Of a DNA stretch of 58,248 bases, positions 50,572 to 58,248 are shown one piece after another. The notes below the pieces were generated by a model. That model was given only the letters and a program-made list of their open reading frames with translations, did not search any database and was not told where the DNA came from. Both the position numbers and the translations under genes were made by a program. This DNA is from Endomicrobiales bacterium (lineage in GTDB: Bacteria; Elusimicrobiota; Endomicrobiia; Endomicrobiales; JAFGIL01), in contig JAFGIL010000054.1 of the NCBI GenBank assembly GCA_016929635.1, positions 1 through 58,248 on the forward strand, read 5' to 3'. Each line of letters begins with the position of its first letter. Positions within the stretch are counted from its first letter, which is position 1.

Positions 50572-51507
50572 ATGAACCAGAAAAAAGTTTTAGTGGTAGA
50601 CGATGACCAGGGGATACGCGAGTTTCTGGAAACAACTTTGATTTTGGAAGGATATGAAGTTTTGCTTGCCGACAACGGATTAAAAGGGCTTGATATGGCA
50701 AGAGAACACATCCCTGACCTTATAATACTTGACGTGGAAATGCCCGGCATGGACGGCCTCACCCTTTGCCATACTTTAAGGCATGACAAGAACCTGCATT
50801 TTGTTCCTATAATAATGTTAACAGGTTCAAGAACGCACCCTTCTGATAAAATTGCAGGACTAAAAATAGGAGCTGACGAATATCTGTTGAAGCCCTTCCT
50901 ACCCGATGAAATAAGTATCAGAGCAAAACACCTTATAAGCAGAACCGAAGAAAATATATCCGTTAATCCATTGACAAAGCTTCCCGGTAATTACACCTTT
51001 GAAACAGAAATAGAAAAACTTCTCGAAGATAAAAAACAATTTGCAGCCTGCCACATAGATTTAGACCACTTTAAGGCTTTCAATGATAACTATGGATACA
51101 AATGGGGGGATGAAGTAATAAAACTGGCTGCAAAAGTAATCTCCAAATCAATGCTTGCTTTCGGAAACAATGAAGACGTGTTGGTCCATTTAGGCGGAGA
51201 CGACTTCCTTCTTCTAACCACACCTGATAAAGTTGAACCAATCTATAATAATATTATTGCAGAGTTCTCTAATGAAATCATGGAATACTACAACCAATCA
51301 GACAAGGAACGCGGTTTTACTATCACGGTAAACCGAAGGGGGCAGCAGGAGCAGTTTCCTCTGATTACTTTTTCAGTAGCTGTTGCTTCTAATGAAACAA
51401 AAAATATAACCAGCTACGTACAAGTGGTGGATATCCTAAGCGAAATGAAGAAATTCGCCAAATCAAAACAGGGAAATGTTCTTGCCAAAGACAAACGCTC
51501 CGAATAA
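50572..51507 (+). CDS. Response regulator with GGDEF-type output domain
   Basis: 311 residues. Receiver: VVDDDQG, Asp54 in LIILDVEMPG, Lys in YLLKPFLP. From about residue 130 a GGDEF domain: PLTKLPGNYTFETEI, HIDLDHFKAFNDNYGYKWGDEVI and the signature as HLGGDDFLL (GGDDF instead of GGDEF), which may still be active. Lies inside the Tad cluster, suggesting control of pilus assembly by phosphorylation and perhaps c-di-GMP. Confidence 0.9.
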   Translation: MNQKKVLVVDDDQGIREFLETTLILEGYEVLLADNGLKGLDMAREHIPDLIILDVEMPGMDGLTLCHTLRHDKNLHFVPIIMLTGSRTHPSDKIAGLKIGADEYLLKPFLPDEISIRAKHLISRTEENISVNPLTKLPGNYTFETEIEKLLEDKKQFAACHIDLDHFKAFNDNYGYKWGDEVIKLAAKVISKSMLAFGNNEDVLVHLGGDDFLLLTTPDKVEPIYNNIIAEFSNEIMEYYNQSDKERGFTITVNRRGQQEQFPLITFSVAVASNETKNITSYVQVVDILSEMKKFAKSKQGNVLAKDKRSE

Positions 51508-51517
51508 TAAATATGAA

Positions 51518-51715
51518 ATGATAAAATTTATAACAAGCTTATTTATCAAATTCATTAATGATGAAAATGCTCAAGTAACAGTAGAATATATGTTAGTTAT
51601 GGCTATCCTTATCCTGGCTTGCTATGGGGCTATCCAATTAATCACTTCAGCATGGAATGAAAGATTCAATAAAATAGTTAATTTAAGATCAGGTATTTTA
51701 GGCATAGGACCTTAA
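51518..51715 (+). CDS. Flp-like small pilin or pseudopilin
   Basis: 65 residues: NDENAQVTVEYMLVMAILILACYGAIQLIT looks like a type IVb prepilin segment, with the conserved Glu-Tyr after the processing region and one hydrophobic helix. The first ATG after the response-regulator stop (51513) is out of frame and meets a stop, so 51518 is the likely start. It resembles the second small pilin (54108). Either may be the major subunit. Confidence 0.75.
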   Translation: MIKFITSLFIKFINDENAQVTVEYMLVMAILILACYGAIQLITSAWNERFNKIVNLRSGILGIGP

Positions 51716-51735
51716 TTTATTATTGCACAGAGATT

Positions 51736-52269
51736 ATGAAAAATAAAATCAATAAGCCAAATAATCATGGGCAAGCAATAGTAGAAACAGCATTCCTGAT
51801 TATACTAATATCTGCGATTTGTTTTGCCGCACTTCAAATATGTATTTTTGTTGTTAATGATATAATCTGCAATGAAGCATCATTTGCTTCTGCAAGGGTA
51901 GCGATTATATCAACCAAAGTTAGTAGTTCACAAATACAAAAAGACGCAGAAAATACTGCTTTAAAAATATTAACTTGGTTTTTCTCAACCAATAACATGA
52001 TGTATAAAGAAACAACCTTATGGGATAAAAAACCTCTAGGATGGCAAATCCCTGTAGGAAATAATGAAAACATACTTTCATATACTACAAACATAAAATA
52101 TGACACAAAAATAATGTTTTCTTCCTTATTGAATCCTTTTCATAATTTTACTTTTTTTAGCGGCGGAAATCCGCTTCTTGAAAGAAGTGCTCGAGCGAGA
52201 TTAATACGTTCCCCTAACAGAGATTTTTATAATAAAGCATATCCAGAAGCAGAGAGTTTCAATGAATAA
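51736..52269 (+). CDS. TadE-like pseudopilin
   Basis: 177 residues. HGQAIVETAFLIILISAICFAALQICIFV is the TadE pattern (G-Q-A-x-V-E followed by a hydrophobic helix). The rest is polar and unknown. 20 bases downstream of the small pilin; overlaps the next gene by 8 bases. Confidence 0.85.
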   Translation: MKNKINKPNNHGQAIVETAFLIILISAICFAALQICIFVVNDIICNEASFASARVAIISTKVSSSQIQKDAENTALKILTWFFSTNNMMYKETTLWDKKPLGWQIPVGNNENILSYTTNIKYDTKIMFSSLLNPFHNFTFFSGGNPLLERSARARLIRSPNRDFYNKAYPEAESFNE

Positions 52270-53542
52270 GAAAACTTTGCATAAATCATCAGGTCAGGTT
52301 TTACCTTATTATTTAACTATGATAATAATTCTTATTATCAGCTGGGCCATGTTAATTAATATATCTAAACTATTATATGACCGGATGATGATGCAAAATG
52401 CTGCTGATAATGCAGCTTTATCTGTAGCGGTGTATAAAGCAAGAATCTATAACGTGCTTGGAAAATTAAACTATATGATAGGATGGGCCTTATATGGAGG
52501 TGAAAAAGGCTATTTATCATATTTTAATAAAGGATTTAGCGTTTCAGGAGGCATAGGGGCACCTTTTTTAAAAAAACCAAGGTTGAGTGTTCCGTTTCCT
52601 ATTCCTATTTTTCATATGGGAGCGGATGCTCCAAGTGAAATCAAAGATGCTCTAAAAGTGCTTCAGTTAATTAGAACGCCATTATTTGATCCTGTAAAAA
52701 AATTCAGTGAATGGTTAAGAATTGGTGCTTTGCCTAATGATGATCAAAAAAAAGTAACTGGCACTTTAGATATGATAAATATAATAAGCCCCAGGGGAAC
52801 AACACAAGTTGACGCTGTAAGGAATTTTGTAAAAGGCATTATAGGAATTCAGGACACATTGCTGCTAAACGAAAAAAAATTCTTTTTAACTGCAGAATAT
52901 CTAGCAAATGAAATAGCTCAAAGACAAAATATCAATAAGAAAGGTGATTACTCAGGAGCAGACTTAGCAGCTGTATTAACAGGCCTTAATATTGGAGATG
53001 AGGTTAAAAGAAATCGAAGAGGCATTGTTTATCACAGATCAAAGAAGTCCAACACTGGATTAGGAAAAATATTTAAAACTGCTATTAATATCGTATTTAA
53101 AGCTATTGCAGCTAAATTCACTGCAGGCACGGTCAGTATTAAAATCAATGATTTCTATAAATCCCAAGAATATAAAAGCGAAAATCAATCCTGGTTGTAT
53201 GTTAATAAACCTTTTTTTGATAGAAATCAAAAGATAGTTGTATTTGCTACAAAATTTGGCAACTCAAGCTCAAACCAAGGATTCCCTTTATCAGCAAGAT
53301 GGCTAGACATTGACTGGCCTAGTATATATACAATCGCAGCTGCTTCTATCTACAACACTAGAGGGTGCATGTTCCCAACTGTAGAAGAAGATAATATATC
53401 TCCTGTAATCAAAGCTTACAAAAAAGCAAAAAATGGTGGATGGCACGCGCATCTAGTGCCTGTAGGAAAAGTCAATTTTTCACGGGTTCTTGATTACTGT
53501 AATATTAAAAACATAAACCTAGAAGAATTTGTCAAGCATTAA
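52262..53542 (+). CDS. TadG/TadE-like pilus-assembly protein
   Basis: 426 residues. SSGQVLPYYLTMIIILIISWAML is followed by QNAADNAALSVAVYKARIYN, the typical Tad (TadE/G-like) start. The remaining 350 residues are exported and Lys-rich without a vWA motif, unlike classical TadG. Ends directly at the next start codon. Confidence 0.8.
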   Translation: MNKKTLHKSSGQVLPYYLTMIIILIISWAMLINISKLLYDRMMMQNAADNAALSVAVYKARIYNVLGKLNYMIGWALYGGEKGYLSYFNKGFSVSGGIGAPFLKKPRLSVPFPIPIFHMGADAPSEIKDALKVLQLIRTPLFDPVKKFSEWLRIGALPNDDQKKVTGTLDMINIISPRGTTQVDAVRNFVKGIIGIQDTLLLNEKKFFLTAEYLANEIAQRQNINKKGDYSGADLAAVLTGLNIGDEVKRNRRGIVYHRSKKSNTGLGKIFKTAINIVFKAIAAKFTAGTVSIKINDFYKSQEYKSENQSWLYVNKPFFDRNQKIVVFATKFGNSSSNQGFPLSARWLDIDWPSIYTIAAASIYNTRGCMFPTVEEDNISPVIKAYKKAKNGGWHAHLVPVGKVNFSRVLDYCNIKNINLEEFVKH

Positions 53543-54067
53543 ATGAATAATAAATTTAAATCAAATCATGGACAAGCTCTTATTGAAACTGTTATAGTTT
53601 TGCCAGTATTGCTGATGATTATAATAGCAATTGTATGGTTTTCGAGAATAGTATTAACAAAACAGCAATTATTATCAGCAGCTAGATATGGAACTGATTT
53701 AATTGTTTATACAGATTTCAATGAAAATCAAATAAAGCAGGAAATTAGAAATTATTTAACTCACAGATTGAATCAAGGAAGAAAACTGGATCCAGAAAAA
53801 TTAACAAATGAAGATATTGTAGTAGTAATAAGGAAATTTCATTTTCCTGAATTTTTGAAGCTAGAAAATATCCTAGATATTACGGATATGCTGTCTGATA
53901 TGAAGAATTTCATAAATGGGCTACTTTTACCATGGAACGATACATCTTATGTTGAAATACGTTATGGATTTGAAATTCCAAGAGCATTATCATTTTTATC
54001 AAGTGATGATAAATTCTATGTTTCTGCCAGATCAGAAGTATTAGCCGGAACGGGTTGTGAACGTTGA
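53543..54067 (+). CDS. Second TadE-like pseudopilin
   Basis: 174 residues. NHGQALIETVIVLPVLLMIIIAIVWFSRI is again the G-Q-A-x-x-E helix; AARYGTDLIVYTDF follows as in TadE. Starts at the base after the previous stop, so translation is coupled. 40 bases upstream of the Flp gene. Confidence 0.87.
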   Translation: MNNKFKSNHGQALIETVIVLPVLLMIIIAIVWFSRIVLTKQQLLSAARYGTDLIVYTDFNENQIKQEIRNYLTHRLNQGRKLDPEKLTNEDIVVVIRKFHFPEFLKLENILDITDMLSDMKNFINGLLLPWNDTSYVEIRYGFEIPRALSFLSSDDKFYVSARSEVLAGTGCER

Positions 54068-54107
54068 AAATATTAAGTAAAATATATATTAAAAAGGAGG
54101 TGGAGAA

Positions 54108-54287
54108 ATGATTAGAAATTTTATCAATGATGAAAGCGGACAGGGGATGGTTGAGTATATTCTGATTATAGCCCTTATCGCTATAGCAGTTATTGCATCT
54201 GTTAGATTATTTGGTGATAAGATTAGAGGATTCTTTAGCAAGGCTTCCGATAAAATACAAGACGAAACAGATACTATGTCAAGATAA
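54108..54287 (+). CDS. flp: Flp/Fap-type major pilin
   Basis: 59 residues: MIRNFINDESGQGMVEYILIIALIAIAVIA, followed by a short polar tail (SVRLFGDKIRGFFSKASDK ...). This is the Flp pattern: G followed by x4-E-Y and a hydrophobic helix. AAGGAGGTGGAG before the ATG is the strongest SD in the region, fitting an abundant subunit. Too short for ordinary ORF length cut-offs. Confidence 0.92.
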   Translation: MIRNFINDESGQGMVEYILIIALIAIAVIASVRLFGDKIRGFFSKASDKIQDETDTMSR

Positions 54288-54350
54288 TATAAATATCTCT
54301 AATTAATCTGTTAATTTGTAATCTTAAGATTTCCTTCTTGTGGAGGCAAG

Positions 54351-55208
54351 ATGAAAAAACCTATTATTATTGCAGCTTTAATGGGTATAATTGCTTCATT
54401 ATTTGCTGCCATGTATTTGAGCTCATTAGAAACTACATACAAATCTGGCACTCAAAAAGTACCGGTTTTAATAGCAAAAGAATATATTGATCATGGAGTA
54501 CTTATTGACCAAACATTAGTTGAAATAAAAGAAGTTCCGAAAGATTATCTTCAACCCAGAAGTATTCAATCAATTAAAGATTTGTTTGACAAAGAAGGCA
54601 ATAAAATATTTATGACCATAGTTCCAATTGAAAAGGGCGAACAAATCATTATGACAAAACTGCATATATTAGGTTTTGATACCGGTATCTCTGCGATAAT
54701 ACCTAAAGGACAGAGGGCAATTACTATACTTTTTGATGGCGAAACAATATCAGGCATAATCAAACCAGGAAACAAAGTTGATGTAATCTCGGTTTTTGAA
54801 TATGAGAATAAAAACGGCATTCTAAAAGAGGCCTCTAAGACTATACTCCAAAATATATTAGTTCTTTCTGTTGGCAAAAATATTTTAGGTGGAGCAAAAA
54901 ATATTTCAAATACTAAAAATCAAAACCAAATGCTCGTTGAAGCGCCTCTAGGAAGTTTGCCTGTCTCATTCGCAGTTACAGTAAAGGAAGCGGAAATGCT
55001 TGCTCTTGCTTCAGAAAAAGGCCCTATACGATTATCTTTACGGCCTATGGGTGATGAAGATATAGCTGAAAGTGATGGCACAAAAATGGATACCATTTCT
55101 AACAATATACCTTCAACAATGCATATTAGAGCAAATTCACAAAACAAGAATCAACAAAAAAGTCAAAAAGAAACTATGGAAATATTGGAGAAATATAATA
55201 ATAAATAA
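54351..55208 (+). CDS. cpaB: Pilus assembly protein CpaB (RcpC)
   Basis: 285 residues. A membrane anchor near the start (IIAALMGIIASLFAAMYLSS), then an SAF domain (VPVLIAKEYIDHGVLIDQTLVEIKEVP, IPIEKGEQI-like segment) and the RcpC/CpaB part (IIPKGQRAITILFDGETISGIIKPGNKVDVIS, TVKEAEMLALASEKGPIRLSLRP). It belongs to the periplasmic side of the pilus machine. The end is Gln/Asn/Lys-rich. Confidence 0.92.
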   Translation: MKKPIIIAALMGIIASLFAAMYLSSLETTYKSGTQKVPVLIAKEYIDHGVLIDQTLVEIKEVPKDYLQPRSIQSIKDLFDKEGNKIFMTIVPIEKGEQIIMTKLHILGFDTGISAIIPKGQRAITILFDGETISGIIKPGNKVDVISVFEYENKNGILKEASKTILQNILVLSVGKNILGGAKNISNTKNQNQMLVEAPLGSLPVSFAVTVKEAEMLALASEKGPIRLSLRPMGDEDIAESDGTKMDTISNNIPSTMHIRANSQNKNQQKSQKETMEILEKYNNK

Positions 55209-55223
55209 GTGAGGTAATTAATA

Positions 55224-56096
55224 ATGATAAGAGCATTCATTCTTTCAATGTTAATAACATTTTTTACAGTAATTTTAAATGCTGCGTTGCCAAGGATGTC
55301 AGTTATGAAGCTTGAAAACAAAACCGCACACCGAGGATATACTATGGATATAGGTGGTGGGATAGCTGATATGCTGGTCACTAAATTTGTCGAATCGAAA
55401 AAGTTTAAGGTTATTGAAAGGTCTGAACTTGAACTGGTTATGAAAGAGCAAAAATTAGGTCTAACAGGAGTTATAACTCCTCAAACAGCAGCTCAAATTG
55501 GAAAGATTTTAGGAGTTGAATACATGGTAATAGGAACGGTTAATGAATATGGAACAAAATCTTCAGATGTTGGTGCTTTTGGTGTTGGAGTTAAAAGTCA
55601 CTCTGCTGTTGTAGGTTTAGATATAAGGGTTATAGATACTTCAACAGCCGAAATTGTGAGTGCAGCTACAGGTGAAGGTAAAAAAAGTTCAAAGGGATTA
55701 AAACTCAGTAATTCAGATATTTTTCCAACTGATGTAAAAATGGGAAGTAATAAATTTAATTCTTCTTTAATAGGTAAAGCTACAAGGGAAGCTGTGGACA
55801 AGGCTGCAAAAAAAGTTATAGATGACTTAGGGGGTCAATGGAAAGGCTCAATCATAAAAATATCGAATGGTACAGTTTTTTTAAACGCTGGTAAAAATGT
55901 GGGAATAAAAAAAGGTGATGAATTTAAAGTTATTAGAAAAGGTGAAGAAATGATTGATCCTGAAACTGGGGAATCGCTTGGAAGTGAAGATGAAGTGATA
56001 GGAGAAATAAAAATAACAGAAGTTAAGGAAAAATTCTCTAAAGCAAAAATAATAAGTGGTGATGCTTTAAAAGGAGATACAGTAGAAAGGAAATAG
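55224..56096 (+). CDS. CsgG-like secreted or outer-membrane protein
   Basis: 290 residues with a signal peptide (FILSMLITFFTVILNAA) but no lipobox, unlike CsgG. MSVMKLENKT, DIGGGIADMLVTKFVESKKFKVIERSELE, LGVEYMVIGTVNEYG, VGLDIRVIDTSTAEIVSAATGEGK are in the CsgG/TolB-like order. A small C-terminal domain (IIKISNGTVFLNAGKNVGIKKGDEFKVIR) resembles FlgT-C. In CsgG the fold makes an outer-membrane channel; here its place between cpaB and the TadZ-TadA gene suggests a part in pilus export or anchoring. Confidence 0.85.
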   Translation: MIRAFILSMLITFFTVILNAALPRMSVMKLENKTAHRGYTMDIGGGIADMLVTKFVESKKFKVIERSELELVMKEQKLGLTGVITPQTAAQIGKILGVEYMVIGTVNEYGTKSSDVGAFGVGVKSHSAVVGLDIRVIDTSTAEIVSAATGEGKKSSKGLKLSNSDIFPTDVKMGSNKFNSSLIGKATREAVDKAAKKVIDDLGGQWKGSIIKISNGTVFLNAGKNVGIKKGDEFKVIRKGEEMIDPETGESLGSEDEVIGEIKITEVKEKFSKAKIISGDALKGDTVERK

Positions 56097-56104
56097 CTTT
56101 ATAA

Positions 56105-58216
56105 ATGAATACTAAAATACTCTCAATCTATCAGATAAAAGAGGGGATAAATCAGTCCGTACTAGCTGTTAACATTGCTATAGCATTATCTAAGCAAATT
56201 AAGGAAAAAGTCGCTCTTGCTGACTTCAGTTTTAACGGGGAAAATGAAATACCTCTTCTGCTTGATTCCAAACCCGAAAAATCTATTTTGGATTTACTGC
56301 CATTTCTATCACAACTCGACCCTAACCTTTTAAAGGGGTATATTCCTGCTCATCCATCAGGAATATCAGTAATCAGCGGGATTGAATATAAAAAGAAATA
56401 TCTGATAAGTCCTGATCATATTACAAAAATATTGCAGCTTTTGTCTTCCATTTATTCTTATATTATAGTAACCACTCCTCAAGAATATGATAACCAGCTT
56501 ACTTCTTTGTTTGATTCATCCAATCTAATACTGTTGCCGGTTGCTCCGAATCTTTTGTCTATTCACAATATAAAATCATTTCTAAACAATCTGAAGATAT
56601 TACATTTTCCACTGAACATGATTAAACCAATCTTAAGCACAAAGAACTCAAAAAGTGATATTGAAAAAGAAAAGCTCCAGGAATACATGGATATTAATAT
56701 ATTTTATGAAATACCAAATGAACAGGAAATTATTACTGCTTCCATAAACTCAGGAAAGCCGTCCATCTTATCCGCTCCTCACAGTAATTTTTCAAGAGAG
56801 ATAAACAAATTAGCTAAAACATTATCTAATGATGAAATCTATGAGGGTATAACAAAGAGGGATAATGCAATACAGAGTTACTCTGTTAAAGACCTAAATC
56901 AGCAAGAAGGCTTGCGATATGAAATGAACTATAAAGTAGATGCTAAATATGTACAGTTAAAAGAAAAGATACACAGTGAACTTATATCAAAACTTGATTT
57001 GAAAGACATTGATATAAAAAATCTTTTTGATAAAGAAAAAAGTGGTAACGTTAGAGAAAAAGCAAGAAAGACTATCCAGGATTTATTATCAAAAGAAGCA
57101 TCAGATTTATCAAGAGAAGATAGAGCCAGGTTTGTAGAAGAGCTTCTGGATGAAGCGTTGGGTATGGGATGCCTTGAAAATTTTTTAAAAGATCCGGAAA
57201 TTACAGAAATTATGGTAAACGGTCCAAATGATATTTTTGTCGAAAAAAAGGGTAAAATACATTATACGGGTGCAAGTTTCCTATCAGAAAAACAGCTTAG
57301 GACCGTAATTGACAGAATTGTATCTCCTATTGGAAGAAGGGTAGATGATGCTTCACCTTTGGTAGATGCCCGGCTTTTAGACGGTTCTCGTGTAAACGTG
57401 ATTATACCGCCGCTGTCTTTAATTGGTCCAACAATAACTATAAGAAAATTCTCAAAAAAGAAATTAGTTGTTGAAGATCTTATCAATTTTGGGGCTCTTA
57501 CTCCGCAAATGGCAGATTTTCTAAAAGTATGTGTACAACTGCGTAAAAATATTGTTATCTCAGGAGGAACTGGTTCTGGGAAAACAACGTTATTAAATGT
57601 CACATCAGGATTTATACCTGAAGATGAAAGAATAGTCACAATTGAAGACTCAGCTGAACTTAAACTTCCACAAAAACATGTTATAAGCCTTGAATCAAGG
57701 CCGCCTTCTCTTGAGGGAACAGGTGAAATACCTATTAGGCGTCTGGTAATTAATTCTTTGCGTATGCGCCCAGATAGAATAGTTGTTGGTGAATGTAGGG
57801 GAGGAGAAACTTTAGATATGCTTCAGGCAATGAACACAGGGCATGACGGATCTTTGACTACTTTACATTCAAATTCTCCTATAGATGCAGTGTCACGCAT
57901 ATCAACCATGGCAATTATGTCAGGCACCGAACTTCCTGATAAGGCAATTAAAGAACAAATCGCTTCAGCTGTTCAAATAATAGTGCAACTTAACAGAATT
58001 TCTGATGGTTCGCGTAAAATAACTGAAATAGCTGAAATTGCAGGAATAAAGAACAATGAAATTACCATATCATCAATCTTTAAGTTTGAGCAGACCGGTA
58101 TCAAAGATGGCAAAGTTGAAGGAAAATTTATCGCAACAGGAAATATCCCAACATTCTTTGATGAAATAAAAATACATGGATTAACTCTGGATAAAAATAT
58201 ATTTAAAAAAGGATGA
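56105..58216 (+). CDS. TadZ-like domain fused to the TadA/CpaF secretion ATPase
   Basis: 703 residues. Residues 1 to about 250 resemble MinD/TadZ/CpaE, but the nucleotide loop is gone (KEGINQSVLAVNIAIAL in place of KGGxGKT). From about 270: EKIHSELISKLDLKDI, DEALGMGCLENFLKDPEITEIMVNGP, RKFSKKKL, Walker A GGTGSGKT (487-494), the Asp box IEDSAELKLPQ, Walker B with RIVVGECRGGE, TLHSNSPIDAVSRI. It powers pilus assembly at the inner membrane. The fusion of TadZ and TadA is uncommon. TadB and TadC would be expected next. Confidence 0.92.
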   Translation: MNTKILSIYQIKEGINQSVLAVNIAIALSKQIKEKVALADFSFNGENEIPLLLDSKPEKSILDLLPFLSQLDPNLLKGYIPAHPSGISVISGIEYKKKYLISPDHITKILQLLSSIYSYIIVTTPQEYDNQLTSLFDSSNLILLPVAPNLLSIHNIKSFLNNLKILHFPLNMIKPILSTKNSKSDIEKEKLQEYMDINIFYEIPNEQEIITASINSGKPSILSAPHSNFSREINKLAKTLSNDEIYEGITKRDNAIQSYSVKDLNQQEGLRYEMNYKVDAKYVQLKEKIHSELISKLDLKDIDIKNLFDKEKSGNVREKARKTIQDLLSKEASDLSREDRARFVEELLDEALGMGCLENFLKDPEITEIMVNGPNDIFVEKKGKIHYTGASFLSEKQLRTVIDRIVSPIGRRVDDASPLVDARLLDGSRVNVIIPPLSLIGPTITIRKFSKKKLVVEDLINFGALTPQMADFLKVCVQLRKNIVISGGTGSGKTTLLNVTSGFIPEDERIVTIEDSAELKLPQKHVISLESRPPSLEGTGEIPIRRLVINSLRMRPDRIVVGECRGGETLDMLQAMNTGHDGSLTTLHSNSPIDAVSRISTMAIMSGTELPDKAIKEQIASAVQIIVQLNRISDGSRKITEIAEIAGIKNNEITISSIFKFEQTGIKDGKVEGKFIATGNIPTFFDEIKIHGLTLDKNIFKKG

Positions 58217-58222
58217 CTTTAA

Positions 58223-58248
58223 ATGTTAGAAATATATAAAATAGGTAC
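58223..58248 (+). CDS. Start of a further gene, cut by the window end
   Basis: ATG with AAAAGGATG upstream, six bases after the TadA stop, opens MLEIYKIG and runs off the window. In Tad operons TadB usually follows TadA, but eight residues cannot show this. Confidence 0.4.

Overview
The window looks like chromosomal DNA of an uncultured Gram-negative bacterium. Outer-membrane proteins (a BtuB-type TonB receptor, beta-barrel proteins, a secretin, a parvulin chaperone), a TadE/Flp pilus locus and a carboxynorspermidine pathway point to a diderm. The very high load of dispersed palindromes, GIY-YIG and Y1-transposase genes and a four-helix-bundle IVS protein resembles candidate-phylum genomes from groundwater or sediment (Elusimicrobiota/Omnitrophota-like). 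That placement is an impression from gene content, not a phylogenetic result.

Layout. 1-2779: 3' part of a large surface protein (beta-helix plus LVIVD repeats). 2860-6966: PIG-L deacetylase, polyprenyl-phosphate sugar-phosphate transferase, a secreted barrel-like protein, a PHP phosphoesterase and an orphan. 7062-14377: vitamin B12 uptake region. A cobalamin riboswitch precedes cobA-btuF-PP-loop ATPase-btuC-btuD, and a second riboswitch precedes btuB. The second riboswitch carries a complete four-helix-bundle protein gene inside one of its arms. 14689-17511: membrane protein, ParB-like protein, secreted protein. 17567-22383 (minus strand): ArnT-like/PAP2 fusion, GIY-YIG nuclease, DPM1-like and GT9 glycosyltransferases. 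22565-30959: LarE, split transketolase, DeoB, purine and pyrimidine nucleoside phosphorylases and RecJ. The phosphorylases, DeoB and transketolase make a route from nucleosides to sugar phosphates. 30973-39862: REP-associated transposase, MTA phosphorylase, peptide deformylase, tRNA-Arg, Dtd, a PflX-like radical SAM protein, RsmB, RlmN, a patatin and FxsA. 40092-46520: outer-membrane protein and a decayed PorV-like gene, then polyamine genes (NspC, carboxynorspermidine synthase, SpeA-like decarboxylase). 46568-48217: DksA/TraR-like protein, trehalose phosphatase, prepilin peptidase. 48788-58248: a Tad-type pilus locus cut by the window end, including a minimal secretin, a CsgG-like protein and a TadZ-TadA fusion.

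The most unusual thing here is how short palindromic DNA interacts with genes. Four hairpins have arms built from tandem 7-nt units whose register is kept over 4-5 copies. Two of them form the peripheral arm of the two cobalamin riboswitches, and one of those two has a protein gene in its loop. A third encodes the signal-peptide region of BtuF, and a fourth separates the two transketolase genes. Other palindromes are translated in frame (in the ArnT-PAP2 fusion), provide a gene's stop codon (recJ), flank a RAYT gene or a GIY-YIG gene, or have inserted at the start of rlmN with a perfect 23-bp duplication that rebuilt the start codon.

Lower-GC islands stand out by eye: the first gene, the IVS gene, the GIY-YIG gene, the RAYT gene, the 40-41.4 kb gene and the Tad locus. 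These are the best candidates for acquired DNA.
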